Positions 27,099 to 36,220 of a stretch of DNA of 64,000 bases are shown here, in pieces (position 1 is the first letter of the stretch; every line of letters starts with the position of its first letter). The notes below the pieces were generated by a model. That model did no database searches, was not told where the DNA came from, and saw only the letters and a list, made by a program, of their open reading frames with translations. Source of the stretch: Pseudomonas sp. SCA2728.1_7 (lineage in GTDB: Bacteria > Pseudomonadota > Gammaproteobacteria > Pseudomonadales > Pseudomonadaceae); assembly GCF_018138145.1 (NCBI RefSeq), contig NZ_CP073104.1:4655001-4719000 (forward strand), in the 5' to 3' direction. A program made the translations under genes and the position numbers.

Positions 27099-27629
27099 AT
27101 GGCCAAGATCGCCCCGCAATTGCCAATCGAAGTCGACAGCGAGACCGGTGTCTGGACCTCCGACGCCCTGCCAATGCTCTACGTACCGCGTCACTTCTTC
27201 GTCAACAACCACATGGGCATCGAAGAGGTTTTGGGCGCTGACGCCTACGCCGAGATCCTCTACAAGGCCGGCTACAAATCCGCCTGGCACTGGTGCGAAA
27301 AGGAAGCTGAATGCCACGGCCTGGAAGGCGTCGCGGTGTTCGAGCACTACATGAAGCGCCTGTCGCAACGCGGCTGGGGCCTGTTCAAGATCCAGGACAT
27401 TGACCTCGACAAAGGCACCGCCAGCGTCAAGCTCGAACACTCGGCGTTCGTCTACGTCTACGGCAAGGTCGGGCGCAAGGTCGATTACATGTTCACCGGT
27501 TGGTTTGCCGGGGCCATGGATCAGATTCTTGAGGCGCGCGGCAGCAAGATTCGCACGGTTGCCGAGCAAGTCTACGGTGGCTCCGAAGAAGGCCACGACG
27601 ACGGCCTGTTCACCGTCAAGCCGTTGTAA
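27099..27629 (+). CDS. DUF5943 protein of the dgc operon
   Basis: A 176-residue cytoplasmic protein, second in the dgc operon and 15 bp before dgcA. It is rich in aromatic and acidic residues (AWHWCEKEAECHG, FVYVYGKVGRKVDYMFTGWF) and carries two close cysteines, CEKEAEC. The overall pattern resembles 4-vinyl-reductase-type small-molecule-binding folds. DUF5943 has no established role. Its fixed place between the dipeptidase-like gene and dgcA suggests an accessory function for dimethylglycine demethylase. Confidence 0.75.
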   Translation: MAKIAPQLPIEVDSETGVWTSDALPMLYVPRHFFVNNHMGIEEVLGADAYAEILYKAGYKSAWHWCEKEAECHGLEGVAVFEHYMKRLSQRGWGLFKIQDIDLDKGTASVKLEHSAFVYVYGKVGRKVDYMFTGWFAGAMDQILEARGSKIRTVAEQVYGGSEEGHDDGLFTVKPL

Positions 27630-27644
27630 GTCGAGGAACCCGCC

Positions 27645-29705
27645 ATGGCTTTCGAAGCAATGTTCCAGCCGATCCAGATCGGCAAACTGACCATCCGCAA
27701 CCGCGTGCTCAGCACCGCGCACGCCGAGGTCTACGCAACGGACGGTGGCATGACCACCGACCGCTACGTCAAGTATTACGAAGAGAAAGCCAAGGGCGGC
27801 ATCGGCCTGGCAATCTGCGGCGGCTCCTCCGTGGTCGCTATCGACAGCCCGCAGGAATGGTGGAGCTCGGTGAACTTGTCCACCGACCGGATCATTCCGC
27901 ATTTCCAGAATCTGGCCGACGCCATGCACAAGCATGGCGCCAAGATCATGATTCAGATTACCCACATGGGCCGCCGTTCGCGTTGGGACGGCTTCAACTG
28001 GCCGACCCTGATGTCGCCGTCGGGCATCCGTGAGCCAGTGCACCGCGCAACTTGCAAAACCATTGAACCGGAAGAAATCTGGCGGGTGATCGGCAACTAT
28101 GCCCAGGCCGCGCGCCGGGCCAAGGCCGGTGGTCTTGACGGCGTTGAACTGTCGGCGGTGCACCAGCACATGATCGACCAGTTCTGGAGCCCGCGCGTCA
28201 ACAAGCGTACCGATGAGTGGGGCGGCACCTTCGAAGGCCGGATGAAGTTCGGTCTGGAAGTACTGAAAGCCGTGCGCGCCGAGGTCGGTGACGACTTCTG
28301 CGTGGGCATGCGTCTGTGCGGTGACGAGTTCCACCCGGACGGCTTGTCCCACGAGGACATGAAGCAGATCGCCAAGTATTACGACGACACCGGCATGCTC
28401 GACTTTATCGGTGTGGTCGGCTCGGGTTGTGACACTCACAACACCCTGGCCAACGTGATTCCGAACATGAGTTATCCACCGGAGCCGTTCCTGCATCTGG
28501 CCGCCGGGATCAAGGAAGTGGTCAAGGTGCCGGTGCTACACGCCCAGAACATCAAGGACCCGAACCAGGCCACGCGCATTCTTGAGGGCGGTTACGTCGA
28601 CATGGTCGGCATGACCCGCGCGCACATCGCTGACCCGCACCTGATCGCCAAGATCAAGATGGGCCAGATCGACCAGATCAAACAGTGCGTCGGCGCCAAC
28701 TATTGCATCGACCGCCAGTATCAAGGCCTCGACGTGCTGTGCATCCAGAACGCCGCGACGTCCCGTGAGTACATGGGCGTGCCGCACATCATCGAGAAAT
28801 CCACCGGACCGAAACGCAAAGTCGTTGTGGTCGGTGCCGGCCCGGCCGGGATGGAAGCGGCCCGTGTTGCTGCCGAGCGTGGCCACGACGTGACCCTTTT
28901 CGAGAAGAAGGAATTCATCGGCGGGCAGATCACCACCGCGTCGAAATCGCCGCAGCGCGATCAGATCGCCGGCATCACCCGCTGGTTCCAGTTGGAACTG
29001 GCGCGGCTGAAAGTCGATCTGCGCCTGGGCACGGCGGCCGATGCCGAGACCATCATGGACTTGCGTCCGGATGTAGTGGTGCTGGCGGTCGGCGGGCATC
29101 CGTATCTGGAGCAGAACGAACACTGGGGCGCCGCCGAAGGGCTGGTGGTCAGCAGTTGGGACGTGCTCGACGGCAAGGTCGCGCCGGGCAAGAACGTGCT
29201 GGTCTACGACACGATTTGCGAGTTCACCGGGATGTCGGTTGCCGATTTCCTCGCCGACAAAGGCAGCCAGGTCGAGATCGTCACCGACGACATCAAACCG
29301 GGTGTGGCCATCGGCGGTACGTCGTTCCCGACCTACTACCGCAGCATGTACCCGAAAGAAGTGATCATGACCGGCGACATGATGCTGGAGAAGGTCTACC
29401 GCGAAGGCGACAAACTGGTCGCGGTGCTGGAGAACGAATACACCGGCGCCAAGGAGGAGCGGGTGGTCGATCAGGTGGTGGTGGAAAACGGCGTGCGGCC
29501 GGATGAGGAAATCTACTACGCGCTCAAAGAAGGTTCGCGCAACAAGGGCCAGATCGACGTCGAAGCGTTGTTCGCGATCCAGCCGCAACCTTCGCTGAGC
29601 GAGGCGGGCGACGGCTACTTGCTGTTCCGCATCGGCGACTGCGTGGCGCAGCGCAACACGCACGCCGCGATCTATGACGCCCTGCGGCTCTGCAAGGATT
29701 TCTAA
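27645..29705 (+). CDS. dgcA: Dimethylglycine demethylase subunit DgcA
   Basis: A 686-residue iron-sulfur flavoprotein of the old-yellow-enzyme/trimethylamine dehydrogenase family that demethylates dimethylglycine to sarcosine. The N-terminal TIM barrel (1-340) should bind FMN. The cysteine cluster CVGANYCIDRQYQGLDVLC near residue 346 supplies the 4Fe-4S site. A dinucleotide fold VVVVGAGPAGMEAARVAAE begins near residue 387. AGGAACCCGCC precedes the ATG. It lies 15 bp after the DUF5943 gene and works with DgcB and the dedicated ETF pair downstream. Confidence 0.94.
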   Translation: MAFEAMFQPIQIGKLTIRNRVLSTAHAEVYATDGGMTTDRYVKYYEEKAKGGIGLAICGGSSVVAIDSPQEWWSSVNLSTDRIIPHFQNLADAMHKHGAKIMIQITHMGRRSRWDGFNWPTLMSPSGIREPVHRATCKTIEPEEIWRVIGNYAQAARRAKAGGLDGVELSAVHQHMIDQFWSPRVNKRTDEWGGTFEGRMKFGLEVLKAVRAEVGDDFCVGMRLCGDEFHPDGLSHEDMKQIAKYYDDTGMLDFIGVVGSGCDTHNTLANVIPNMSYPPEPFLHLAAGIKEVVKVPVLHAQNIKDPNQATRILEGGYVDMVGMTRAHIADPHLIAKIKMGQIDQIKQCVGANYCIDRQYQGLDVLCIQNAATSREYMGVPHIIEKSTGPKRKVVVVGAGPAGMEAARVAAERGHDVTLFEKKEFIGGQITTASKSPQRDQIAGITRWFQLELARLKVDLRLGTAADAETIMDLRPDVVVLAVGGHPYLEQNEHWGAAEGLVVSSWDVLDGKVAPGKNVLVYDTICEFTGMSVADFLADKGSQVEIVTDDIKPGVAIGGTSFPTYYRSMYPKEVIMTGDMMLEKVYREGDKLVAVLENEYTGAKEERVVDQVVVENGVRPDEEIYYALKEGSRNKGQIDVEALFAIQPQPSLSEAGDGYLLFRIGDCVAQRNTHAAIYDALRLCKDF

Positions 29706-29722
29706 CGGCTTGTGGATCCCCT

Positions 29723-29810
29723 TGTAGGAGTGAGCCTGCTCGCGATGAACGATAACGCGGTCTGTCTGATACACCGTGGAGACTGAATCGCGAGCAGGCT
29801 CACTCCTACA
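29723..29810. repeat. REP doublet 9 (AGGAGTGAGCC type)
   Basis: A full doublet in the 170-bp gap between dgcA and dgcB, inside the operon. Confidence 0.92.
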
Positions 29811-29875
29811 GGAATCGGGCAAGGCATCCAGGTAGTTTGGCCTGCAAGACCCTGCGGTCTTTGGGAGCTTCACCT

Positions 29876-31825
29876 ATGTTGAACACCCTTCTTCCAATCC
29901 TGTTGTTCGCCGCTCTGGGCCTTGGTGTCCTCGGCGCGCTGCGGCGGGTGGCCATGTGGCGCCGGGGCCGGGCCTCGAAGGTCGATCTGATCGGCGGCCT
30001 GTTGGCCATGCCCAAGCGTTACATGGTCGACTTGCACCACGTGGTGGCGCGGGACAAATACATCGCCAACACCCACGTCGCTACAGCGGGCGGTGCGGTG
30101 GCGTCGATTGTACTGGCGCTGCTGGTCCACGGTTTCGGCCTGCACAGCCGCATTCTCGGTTACGCCTTGCTGCTGATGACGGCAGTGATGTTTGTTGGTG
30201 CGATTTTCGTTTACCTGCGTCGGCGCAACCCGCCGGCGCGGTTGTCGAAAGGCCCGTGGATGCGCCTGCCGAAAAGCCTGTTGGCGTTCTCGGCGTCGTT
30301 CTTTCTGCTGACCTTGCCGGTGGCCGGGATTCTGCCGGAGAACTTCGGTGGCTGGGTGCTCGCGGCGATCTTGGGCATCGGTGTGCTATGGGGTGTGTCG
30401 GAACTGTTTTTCGGCATGACCTGGGGCGGGCCGATGAAACACGCCTTCGCCGGTGCCTTGCACCTGGCTTGGCACCGTCGCGCCGAGCGTTTTGGTGGTG
30501 GTCGTTCCACGGGTTTGAAGCCGTTGGATTTGAACGATCCGAGCGCGCCACTGGGTGTGGAAAAACCCAAGGATTTCACCTGGAACCAGTTGCTCGGTTT
30601 CGATGCCTGCGTGCAGTGCGGCAAATGCGAAGCGGCGTGCCCGGCTTTCGCCGCCGGCCAGCCGCTGAACCCGAAAAAACTGATTCAGGACATGGTCGTC
30701 GGCCTCGCCGGTGGCACCGACGCGAAGTTCGCCGGCAGTCCTTATCCCGGCAAACCGATCGGCGAACACTCGGGCAATCCACATCAACCGATCGTCAATG
30801 GTCTGGTCGATGCGGAAACCCTGTGGTCGTGCACCACCTGCCGCGCCTGCGTCGAGGAGTGCCCGATGATGATTGAGCACGTCGACGCCATCGTCGACAT
30901 GCGCCGTCACCTGACCCTGGAAAAAGGCGCGACGCCGAACAAGGGCGCCGAAGTCCTCGAAAACCTCATCGCCACCGACAACCCTGGCGGTTTTGCACCG
31001 GGCGGGCGGATGAACTGGGCGGCGGATTTGAACCTCAATCTGCTCAGCGAAAAGAAATCCACCGACGTGCTGTTCTGGGTCGGCGACGGCGCCTTCGACA
31101 TGCGCAACCAGCGCACCTTGCGCGCGTTCGTCAAAGTGCTGAAAGCGGCAAAGATCGATTTTGCAGTGCTCGGTCTCGAAGAGCGCGACAGCGGCGATGT
31201 AGCCCGGCGTCTCGGCGATGAAGCAACCTTTCAGTTGCTTGCCAAACGCAACATCCAGACCCTGGCCAAATACAGTTTCAACCGCATCGTCACCTGTGAT
31301 CCGCACAGTTTCCATGTGCTGAAAAACGAGTACGGCGCGTTCGACGGCAACTACCTGGTGCAGCACCACAGCACCTACATGGCAGAAATCATTCAGGCCG
31401 GCGCGCTGAACCTCGGTCAGCACAAAGGCAACAGCGTGACTTATCACGACCCGTGCTACCTCGGCCGCTACAACGGCGAATACGAAGCGCCGCGCGAAGT
31501 GCTGCGTGCGCTCGGTATCGAAGTCAAAGAGATGCAACGTTCCGGCTTCCGCTCGCGCTGCTGCGGTGGCGGTGGCGGGGCGCCGATCACCGACATTCCG
31601 GGCAAGCAGCGGATTCCCGACATGCGCATGGACGACATCCGCGAGACCGGCGCCGAATTGGTGGCGGTGGGTTGTCCACAATGCACGGCGATGCTCGAAG
31701 GCGTGGTCGAACCGCGTCCGCTGATCAAGGACATCGCCGAACTGGTGGCCGACGCGCTGCTCGAAGACGCCGCGCCGAGCAAGCCTGCCACCCCGGCCAA
31801 ACGTGAACCTGCGGAGGCCCACTGA
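29876..31825 (+). CDS. dgcB: Dimethylglycine demethylase subunit DgcB (membrane Fe-S protein)
   Basis: A 649-residue protein. Hydrophobic segments near residues 3-20, 60-85, 87-108, 140-155 and 160-180 anchor it in the inner membrane. Two 4Fe-4S motifs follow, CVQCGKCEAACP (about 241) and CTTCRACVEECP (about 321). The C-terminal half has CCG-domain motifs YHDPCYLGRYNGEYEAP and RCCGGGGGAP, as in heterodisulfide reductase subunits. The ATG at 29876 (MLNTLLPILLF) is chosen over one 13 codons earlier because it starts the first membrane helix. It should pass electrons from DgcA towards the ETF or quinone pool. Confidence 0.93.
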   Translation: MLNTLLPILLFAALGLGVLGALRRVAMWRRGRASKVDLIGGLLAMPKRYMVDLHHVVARDKYIANTHVATAGGAVASIVLALLVHGFGLHSRILGYALLLMTAVMFVGAIFVYLRRRNPPARLSKGPWMRLPKSLLAFSASFFLLTLPVAGILPENFGGWVLAAILGIGVLWGVSELFFGMTWGGPMKHAFAGALHLAWHRRAERFGGGRSTGLKPLDLNDPSAPLGVEKPKDFTWNQLLGFDACVQCGKCEAACPAFAAGQPLNPKKLIQDMVVGLAGGTDAKFAGSPYPGKPIGEHSGNPHQPIVNGLVDAETLWSCTTCRACVEECPMMIEHVDAIVDMRRHLTLEKGATPNKGAEVLENLIATDNPGGFAPGGRMNWAADLNLNLLSEKKSTDVLFWVGDGAFDMRNQRTLRAFVKVLKAAKIDFAVLGLEERDSGDVARRLGDEATFQLLAKRNIQTLAKYSFNRIVTCDPHSFHVLKNEYGAFDGNYLVQHHSTYMAEIIQAGALNLGQHKGNSVTYHDPCYLGRYNGEYEAPREVLRALGIEVKEMQRSGFRSRCCGGGGGAPITDIPGKQRIPDMRMDDIRETGAELVAVGCPQCTAMLEGVVEPRPLIKDIAELVADALLEDAAPSKPATPAKREPAEAH

Positions 31826-33045
31826 TGAGCGACATTATCCGCCGCGACCCCCGCGCCGAATGGATTGCGCGTAACCGCCTGCACCCGCTGCACGCGGCCA
31901 TGCAACCGGCGCAACACAGCTGGATGGGTCCCAACGGCATCATCCGCAAGAACCTGCACGGCATCGGTTTTACCGGCCCCAACGGCATCAAGCGGATCGA
32001 CCGCAGCGGCGCGCAACAGGGCGGGGCGGTCAAACGTTCGGCCGCGGTTGAAGTGCAATTGCCGCTGCATCAGGTACCGGCCCCGGCGTTCTATATCAGC
32101 GTGGTACCGGACATGGTCGGTGGCCGCTTGAGCAGTCACGACCGTGATTTGCTTGGCCTCGCCCATCAACTCGCCGGCCAGGACGGTGCGGTGTTGGCGG
32201 TGGTCTTTGGCGAGCACAAGGAAAACGCTTTCGCCACCGCAGGCGTCGATCGCTTGCTGGTGCTGGAAGGCGAGGAATTCAGCGGTTATGCACCGGAGCA
32301 ACGAGTGCAAGGTTTGCGCGCTGTGGATAACCAGTTCAACCCGCGTCACTGGCTGCTACCGGACAGCCGCAGCGGTGGCGGCGAACTCGGTCGACGCTTT
32401 GCGGCGGCACTGGGCGAGCGCCCGGCCACGCGGGTCTGGCAGGTCAAGGATCAGGAGTGCATCGGCCGCGCTGGTGCTGGGCTGCAAGACCTCGCCCGTC
32501 CCGTTGCAAGGTTGATTCTGGCTGCCGCCGAATGCGCCGAGCCGGTCAGCGAAACCCGTCATGAAGCGTTGCCGGTGGAGTTATCCACAAGTGTCGCGCG
32601 CAGCTTGTCGCGGATCGAAGATCTCGGCGCGGTGGCGGTCGACCCGGCGGCGATTCCGATGGCCGAAGCGGAGTTCATTTTCTCCGGCGGCAACGGCGTC
32701 AAGGACTGGCAGCTGTTCCACGAAACGGCGGCGGCACTCGGCGCTACCGAAGGCGCTTCGCGGGTCGCCGTCGACGATGGCTTCATGGCCCGTGATCGTC
32801 AGGTCGGCGCGTCCGGCACCTGGGTCACCGCGCGGGTCTATGTGGCTGTGGGTATCTCCGGCGCGATCCAGCACCTGCAAGGCATTGGTGCTTGCGACAA
32901 GGTGGTGGCAATCAACCTTGATCCAGGCTGCGACATGATCAAGCGTGCCGATTTGTCGGTGATCGGCGAGAGCGCAGAGATTCTGCAGGCGTTGATCGAA
33001 GCGGTCGCGGCTTACCGCAACGAAGCCAAGCGCGATGCGGCTTAA
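31825..33045 (+). CDS. Electron transfer flavoprotein alpha subunit (dgc-associated)
   Basis: A 406-residue EtfA-type protein, longer at the N-terminus than the general EtfA of about 310 residues. The C-terminal FAD domain is clear: GVSGAIQHLQGI-type VGISGAIQHLQGIGACDKVV, then INLDPGCDMIKRADLSVIGE. The ATG overlaps the dgcB stop by one base (TGATG), so the genes are coupled. With the next gene it forms a dedicated electron carrier for dimethylglycine demethylase, separate from the housekeeping etfAB. Confidence 0.9.
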   Translation: MSDIIRRDPRAEWIARNRLHPLHAAMQPAQHSWMGPNGIIRKNLHGIGFTGPNGIKRIDRSGAQQGGAVKRSAAVEVQLPLHQVPAPAFYISVVPDMVGGRLSSHDRDLLGLAHQLAGQDGAVLAVVFGEHKENAFATAGVDRLLVLEGEEFSGYAPEQRVQGLRAVDNQFNPRHWLLPDSRSGGGELGRRFAAALGERPATRVWQVKDQECIGRAGAGLQDLARPVARLILAAAECAEPVSETRHEALPVELSTSVARSLSRIEDLGAVAVDPAAIPMAEAEFIFSGGNGVKDWQLFHETAAALGATEGASRVAVDDGFMARDRQVGASGTWVTARVYVAVGISGAIQHLQGIGACDKVVAINLDPGCDMIKRADLSVIGESAEILQALIEAVAAYRNEAKRDAA

Positions 33046-33054
33046 GGAAACGCT

Positions 33055-33825
33055 ATGAACACGAAAGTTATCAGTCTGGTTTCAATCGGCGCCCACCCGA
33101 CTTCCGGCAGGCCACGCCGCGCCGACCAGGATGCCCGCGCGGTGGAACTCGGTTTGCAATTGGCTGGGGATAACCTGCAAGTGCTGCATGCCGGCGACGT
33201 CGCGGAACCGGCGTTGCGCGCCTACTTGGGCATGGGTCTGGAACAGATGCATGTGCTGGAGCAACCGGCTGGCGCCGATGCGCTGCCGGCGCTGACCGCG
33301 TATCTGCGCGATGCCGGTGCGCAAGTTGTGCTGACCGGCAGCCAGGCGGAAACCGGCGAGGGTTCGGGGATGCTGCCGTTCTTGTTGGCGGAAGGTTTGG
33401 GTTGGCCGCTGGTGGTTGGGCTGGCGCAGGTCGAGTCGATCAATGACGGTTCGGCGCTGGTGCTGCAAGCCTTGCCGCGTGGACAGCGGCGACGGTTGAA
33501 GGTCAAGCTGCCGTTTCTCGCGACTGTGGATAACGCTGCGCCGAAACCTCGGCAGAGTGCCTACGGGCCGGCGCGCCGGGGTGTTTTGCAGGCTGAAGAC
33601 GTCGAAGTGGTGGACGATGAGTTGCTCGCGGTTGCCACTTTGCAAGCGGCCAAGCCACGGCCGAAACGCTTGAAGGTGATCAAGGCCAAAAGCGGGGCGG
33701 ACCGGATGAAGGCCGCGACGGCCAAGGCCAGTGGTGGCGGGGGGCAGGTGCTCAAGGGAGTCACCGCACAGGCCGGTGCTGAAGCGATTCTCAAGTTGCT
33801 GATTGAAGAGGGTGTTGTTCGCTGA
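33055..33825 (+). CDS. Electron transfer flavoprotein beta subunit (dgc-associated)
   Basis: A 256-residue EtfB-type protein nine bases after the alpha subunit. Visible features are the N-terminal SIGAHPTSGRPRRADQDARA and the segment VVLTGSQAETGEGSGMLPFLLAEGLGWPLV, which corresponds to the adenine-nucleotide loop of EtfB. It is divergent from the housekeeping EtfB at the N-terminus. It closes the dgc operon; a family-C repeat follows six bases after the stop. Confidence 0.88.
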   Translation: MNTKVISLVSIGAHPTSGRPRRADQDARAVELGLQLAGDNLQVLHAGDVAEPALRAYLGMGLEQMHVLEQPAGADALPALTAYLRDAGAQVVLTGSQAETGEGSGMLPFLLAEGLGWPLVVGLAQVESINDGSALVLQALPRGQRRRLKVKLPFLATVDNAAPKPRQSAYGPARRGVLQAEDVEVVDDELLAVATLQAAKPRPKRLKVIKAKSGADRMKAATAKASGGGGQVLKGVTAQAGAEAILKLLIEEGVVR

Positions 33826-33830
33826 AAAGC

Positions 33831-34039
33831 CCCCTCACCCTAGCCCTCTCCCGGAGGGAGAGGGGACCGACCGAGTGGTATTGGCTAATTACATCGACCT
33901 GCGATTGCGCGGTGACCTTGGTTTGGCCAAGCCTGAGATCACACTGAACGTTCAGGTCGGCGTACCTCGCATAAGCGGCTCCCTCACCCCAGCCCTCTCC
34001 CTCCGGGAGAGGGCTGGGCGGGCGGCGTTCCGATGAGGG
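33831..34039. repeat. Family-C GC-rich inverted-repeat element
   Basis: It opens CCCCTCACCCTAGCCCTCTCCCGGAGGGAGAGGGG and ends CCCTCACCCCAGCCCTCTCC...GGGAGAGGGCTGGG. The core holds GTTCAGGTCGGCGTAC as in other copies. Near its right end the sequence switches to GGGCGGCGTTCCGATGAGGG, the tail also seen in three REP doublets. It directly abuts the DnaA-box array. Confidence 0.85.
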
Positions 34040-34044
34040 CAACT

Positions 34045-34604
34045 GCTTACCCACAATCCCTGTTGGCGGATCTGTGGATAACATGTTCGCCCCTCTCCAG
34101 ACCCCACGCCAATCAAGCCCTGCAGCCACCCGATTAAAAAACGATCAACCTAACTAACGGTTTTTACGGGATTTTTCCGCGGGATAACTTTATAAGTTGC
34201 CCCCAATCTCTGTTGGCGCTTCTGTGGATAAGATGTTCGCTATCCGCTGAGAGCTATATAAGACGTGGCTTCTAGAGATTTGATCAATAACTGATCAATC
34301 TACGCTTTTGACCGATTAAATCACCCGTAGCGCCTGATTTTTCACAGCCTTCAGCGCTTTTCCACAGAAGATGCAAAGTTACCCCCGAACTCTGTTGGCG
34401 CTTCTGTGGATAACGTGTTTGCCATCCTCTACAGGCCATACAGAACGTGGGTTACAAGAATATGATCAAAAATCAACCAATGCGCCTTGCAAACCGTGCT
34501 TCTGGATAAGTCACGATTTTTCTTCACAAATCAGTCAGTTATTTTTTCGTTCATCCACAGTTACCCCCATTTGCTGTGGGTGGGTGTGTGGATAACTTGT
34601 TTGC
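34045..34604 (+). repeat. Four 46-bp direct repeats, each with a perfect DnaA box
   Basis: Repeat units lie at 34045-34090, 34195-34240, 34377-34422 and 34559-34604, all in the same orientation. Their shared pattern is AGTTACCCCCAATCTCTGTT, then GGCGCTTCTGTGGATAACRT, then GTTYGC. Each contains TGTGGATAA (34073, 34223, 34405, 34587), the exact complement of DnaA box TTATCCACA. Units 2-3 and 3-4 are both exactly 182 bp apart, and the sequence between them is also related (GATCAA-containing, AT-rich). Near-boxes occur at 34047, 34358, 34501 and 34551. No reading frame here looks coding. It could be an origin-like or DnaA-titrating locus. Confidence 0.85.
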
Positions 34605-34698
34605 GGAAGGCTGGGAGGCTTGGTGGGTATAGGGTGTGGGGTGATTGATCAGAAATTGTGCAATCAAGGTGTAGGGCTGTGGTGAATGTGAAATAGCT

Positions 34699-34776
34699 AT
34701 CGCGAGCAGGCTCACTCCTACAGGGGAACGCATTCCAAATGTAGGAGTAAGCCTGCTCCGGGCGGCGATCCGACGA
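34699..34776. repeat. REP doublet 10, right arm switched to the CTCCGGGCGGCG variant
   Basis: The left arm ATCGCGAGCAGGCTCACTCCTACA is standard. The right arm is TGTAGGAGTAAGCCTG followed by CTCCGGGCGGCGATCCGACGA. It lies just after gbcA. Confidence 0.85.
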
Positions 34777-34787
34777 TGCCTTTGCTT

Positions 34788-36083
34788 TTAGCCCTGAACG
34801 GGGACGCCTTTGAGGTACGGCGCAGGCTCGGCGCCGAGGTTGCTCAGCAGACGCTCGCTGTACCAATCGACAAAGTTGACCACGCCAAATTCATAGGTCT
34901 TCGAATAAGGCCCAGGCTGATACGCCGTCGAGTTGATCCCGCGCTGATTCTCTTCCGCCAGTCGGCGGTCCTGATCATTGGTCGCGTCCCACACCTGACG
35001 CATGCGCTCGACGTCGTAATCGACGCCCTCAACCGCATCCTTGTGCACGATCCACTTGGTGGTGACCATGGTTTCCTGCGCGCTGATCGGCCACACCGTG
35101 AAGACGATGATGTGGTCGCCCATGCAGTGGTTCCACGAGTGCGGCAGGTGCAGGATGCGCATCGAACCCAGATCCGGGTTCTTGATCCGCCCCATCAGTT
35201 TCGCGCAGCCCTGTTTGCCGTCGAGGGTCATCGACACGGTGCCCTTGAGCAGCGGCATGCGCACGATGCGGTTACGCAGGCCGAAGCTGGCGTGGGCGTA
35301 AGGAATCTTCTCGGCTTCCCAGGCAGCAGCGGACGCAGCAACGTGATCCTTGAACGCCTGATCGGCGCGCGGGTCGGTGACGTCGTCCCATTCCAGCAGG
35401 GTTTTCAACAGTTCCGGGTGCGACGCGTTGCAGTGGTAGCACTCGCGGTTGTTTTCCAGCACCAGTTTCCAGTTGGCTTTTTCCATCAAGGTGGTGGTGA
35501 TCGCCACCTTGGTGTTCTCCATGTCGTACGGTTCCATGTAATGGTTCAGTGTCGACAGGAAGTCATCGATGGCCGGCGGGTTCTCGGCCAGGCTGATGAA
35601 GATGTAACCGCCGGCAGTCTTCACGTTCACCGGTTTGAGGCCGTACTGCTTCATGTCGAAGTCGGCGCCCATTTCGGTGCCGGCGAACAGCAGGCGCCCG
35701 TCCAGCTCGTACGTCCACTGGTGGTAGTGGCAGACCAGTTTGGCGACCTTGCCTTTTTCACTGGTGCACAGACGCGAGCCACGGTGGCGGCAGACGTTGT
35801 GGAACGCATGGACCACGCCCTCGGCGCCACGAATGACGATGATCGGGTTCTTGCCGATCTGCAGCGTCAAGTAGTTGCCCTTGGCCGGGATCTCGCAGGT
35901 CATGCCGGCGATCAACCACTCTTTCTGGAAGATCTCCTGCATGTCGATATCGAACAACCGCTCATCGCTGTAGAACGGTTGCGGCAGCGAAAACGTCCGC
36001 TCGCGCTCCTGGAGCATTTGTGCGGTGGCCTTGCGTGCGGGTTCCAGCGGATCGCCCAGGCTGATTTTTGCGGTGACGTCCAT
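34788..36083 (-). CDS. gbcA: Glycine betaine monooxygenase oxygenase subunit GbcA
   Basis: A 431-residue Rieske non-heme iron oxygenase that demethylates glycine betaine to dimethylglycine and formaldehyde. The Rieske centre is CRHRGSRLC...CHYHQW (first Cys near residue 97). The mononuclear iron site is in ENNRECYHCNASHPEL. The ATG at 36083 (MDVTAKISLGDPL) has AGGA upstream and fits known GbcA starts; an ATG seven codons earlier is possible. It is divergent from gbcB, the reductase partner. Confidence 0.95.
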   Translation of the reverse strand: MDVTAKISLGDPLEPARKATAQMLQERERTFSLPQPFYSDERLFDIDMQEIFQKEWLIAGMTCEIPAKGNYLTLQIGKNPIIVIRGAEGVVHAFHNVCRHRGSRLCTSEKGKVAKLVCHYHQWTYELDGRLLFAGTEMGADFDMKQYGLKPVNVKTAGGYIFISLAENPPAIDDFLSTLNHYMEPYDMENTKVAITTTLMEKANWKLVLENNRECYHCNASHPELLKTLLEWDDVTDPRADQAFKDHVAASAAAWEAEKIPYAHASFGLRNRIVRMPLLKGTVSMTLDGKQGCAKLMGRIKNPDLGSMRILHLPHSWNHCMGDHIIVFTVWPISAQETMVTTKWIVHKDAVEGVDYDVERMRQVWDATNDQDRRLAEENQRGINSTAYQPGPYSKTYEFGVVNFVDWYSERLLSNLGAEPAPYLKGVPVQG

Positions 36084-36220
36084 CGATGTGATCCTCATGG
36101 CCATCTGCGTGGCCGGCGAAAAGTGGCTGATCAGGTGTGCTGCTAACGGTTGCTACGCAAGGTGTAAAGAAGCTGTCTTGGTGTTGGGGCGAGTGTGGGC
36201 CCGGCGCAGGGCGCAACCTT

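Noticed and set aside
26814..28496. A 560-codon minus-strand frame across the dgc operon
   Set aside because: It crosses two real genes and a repeat and has no motifs.
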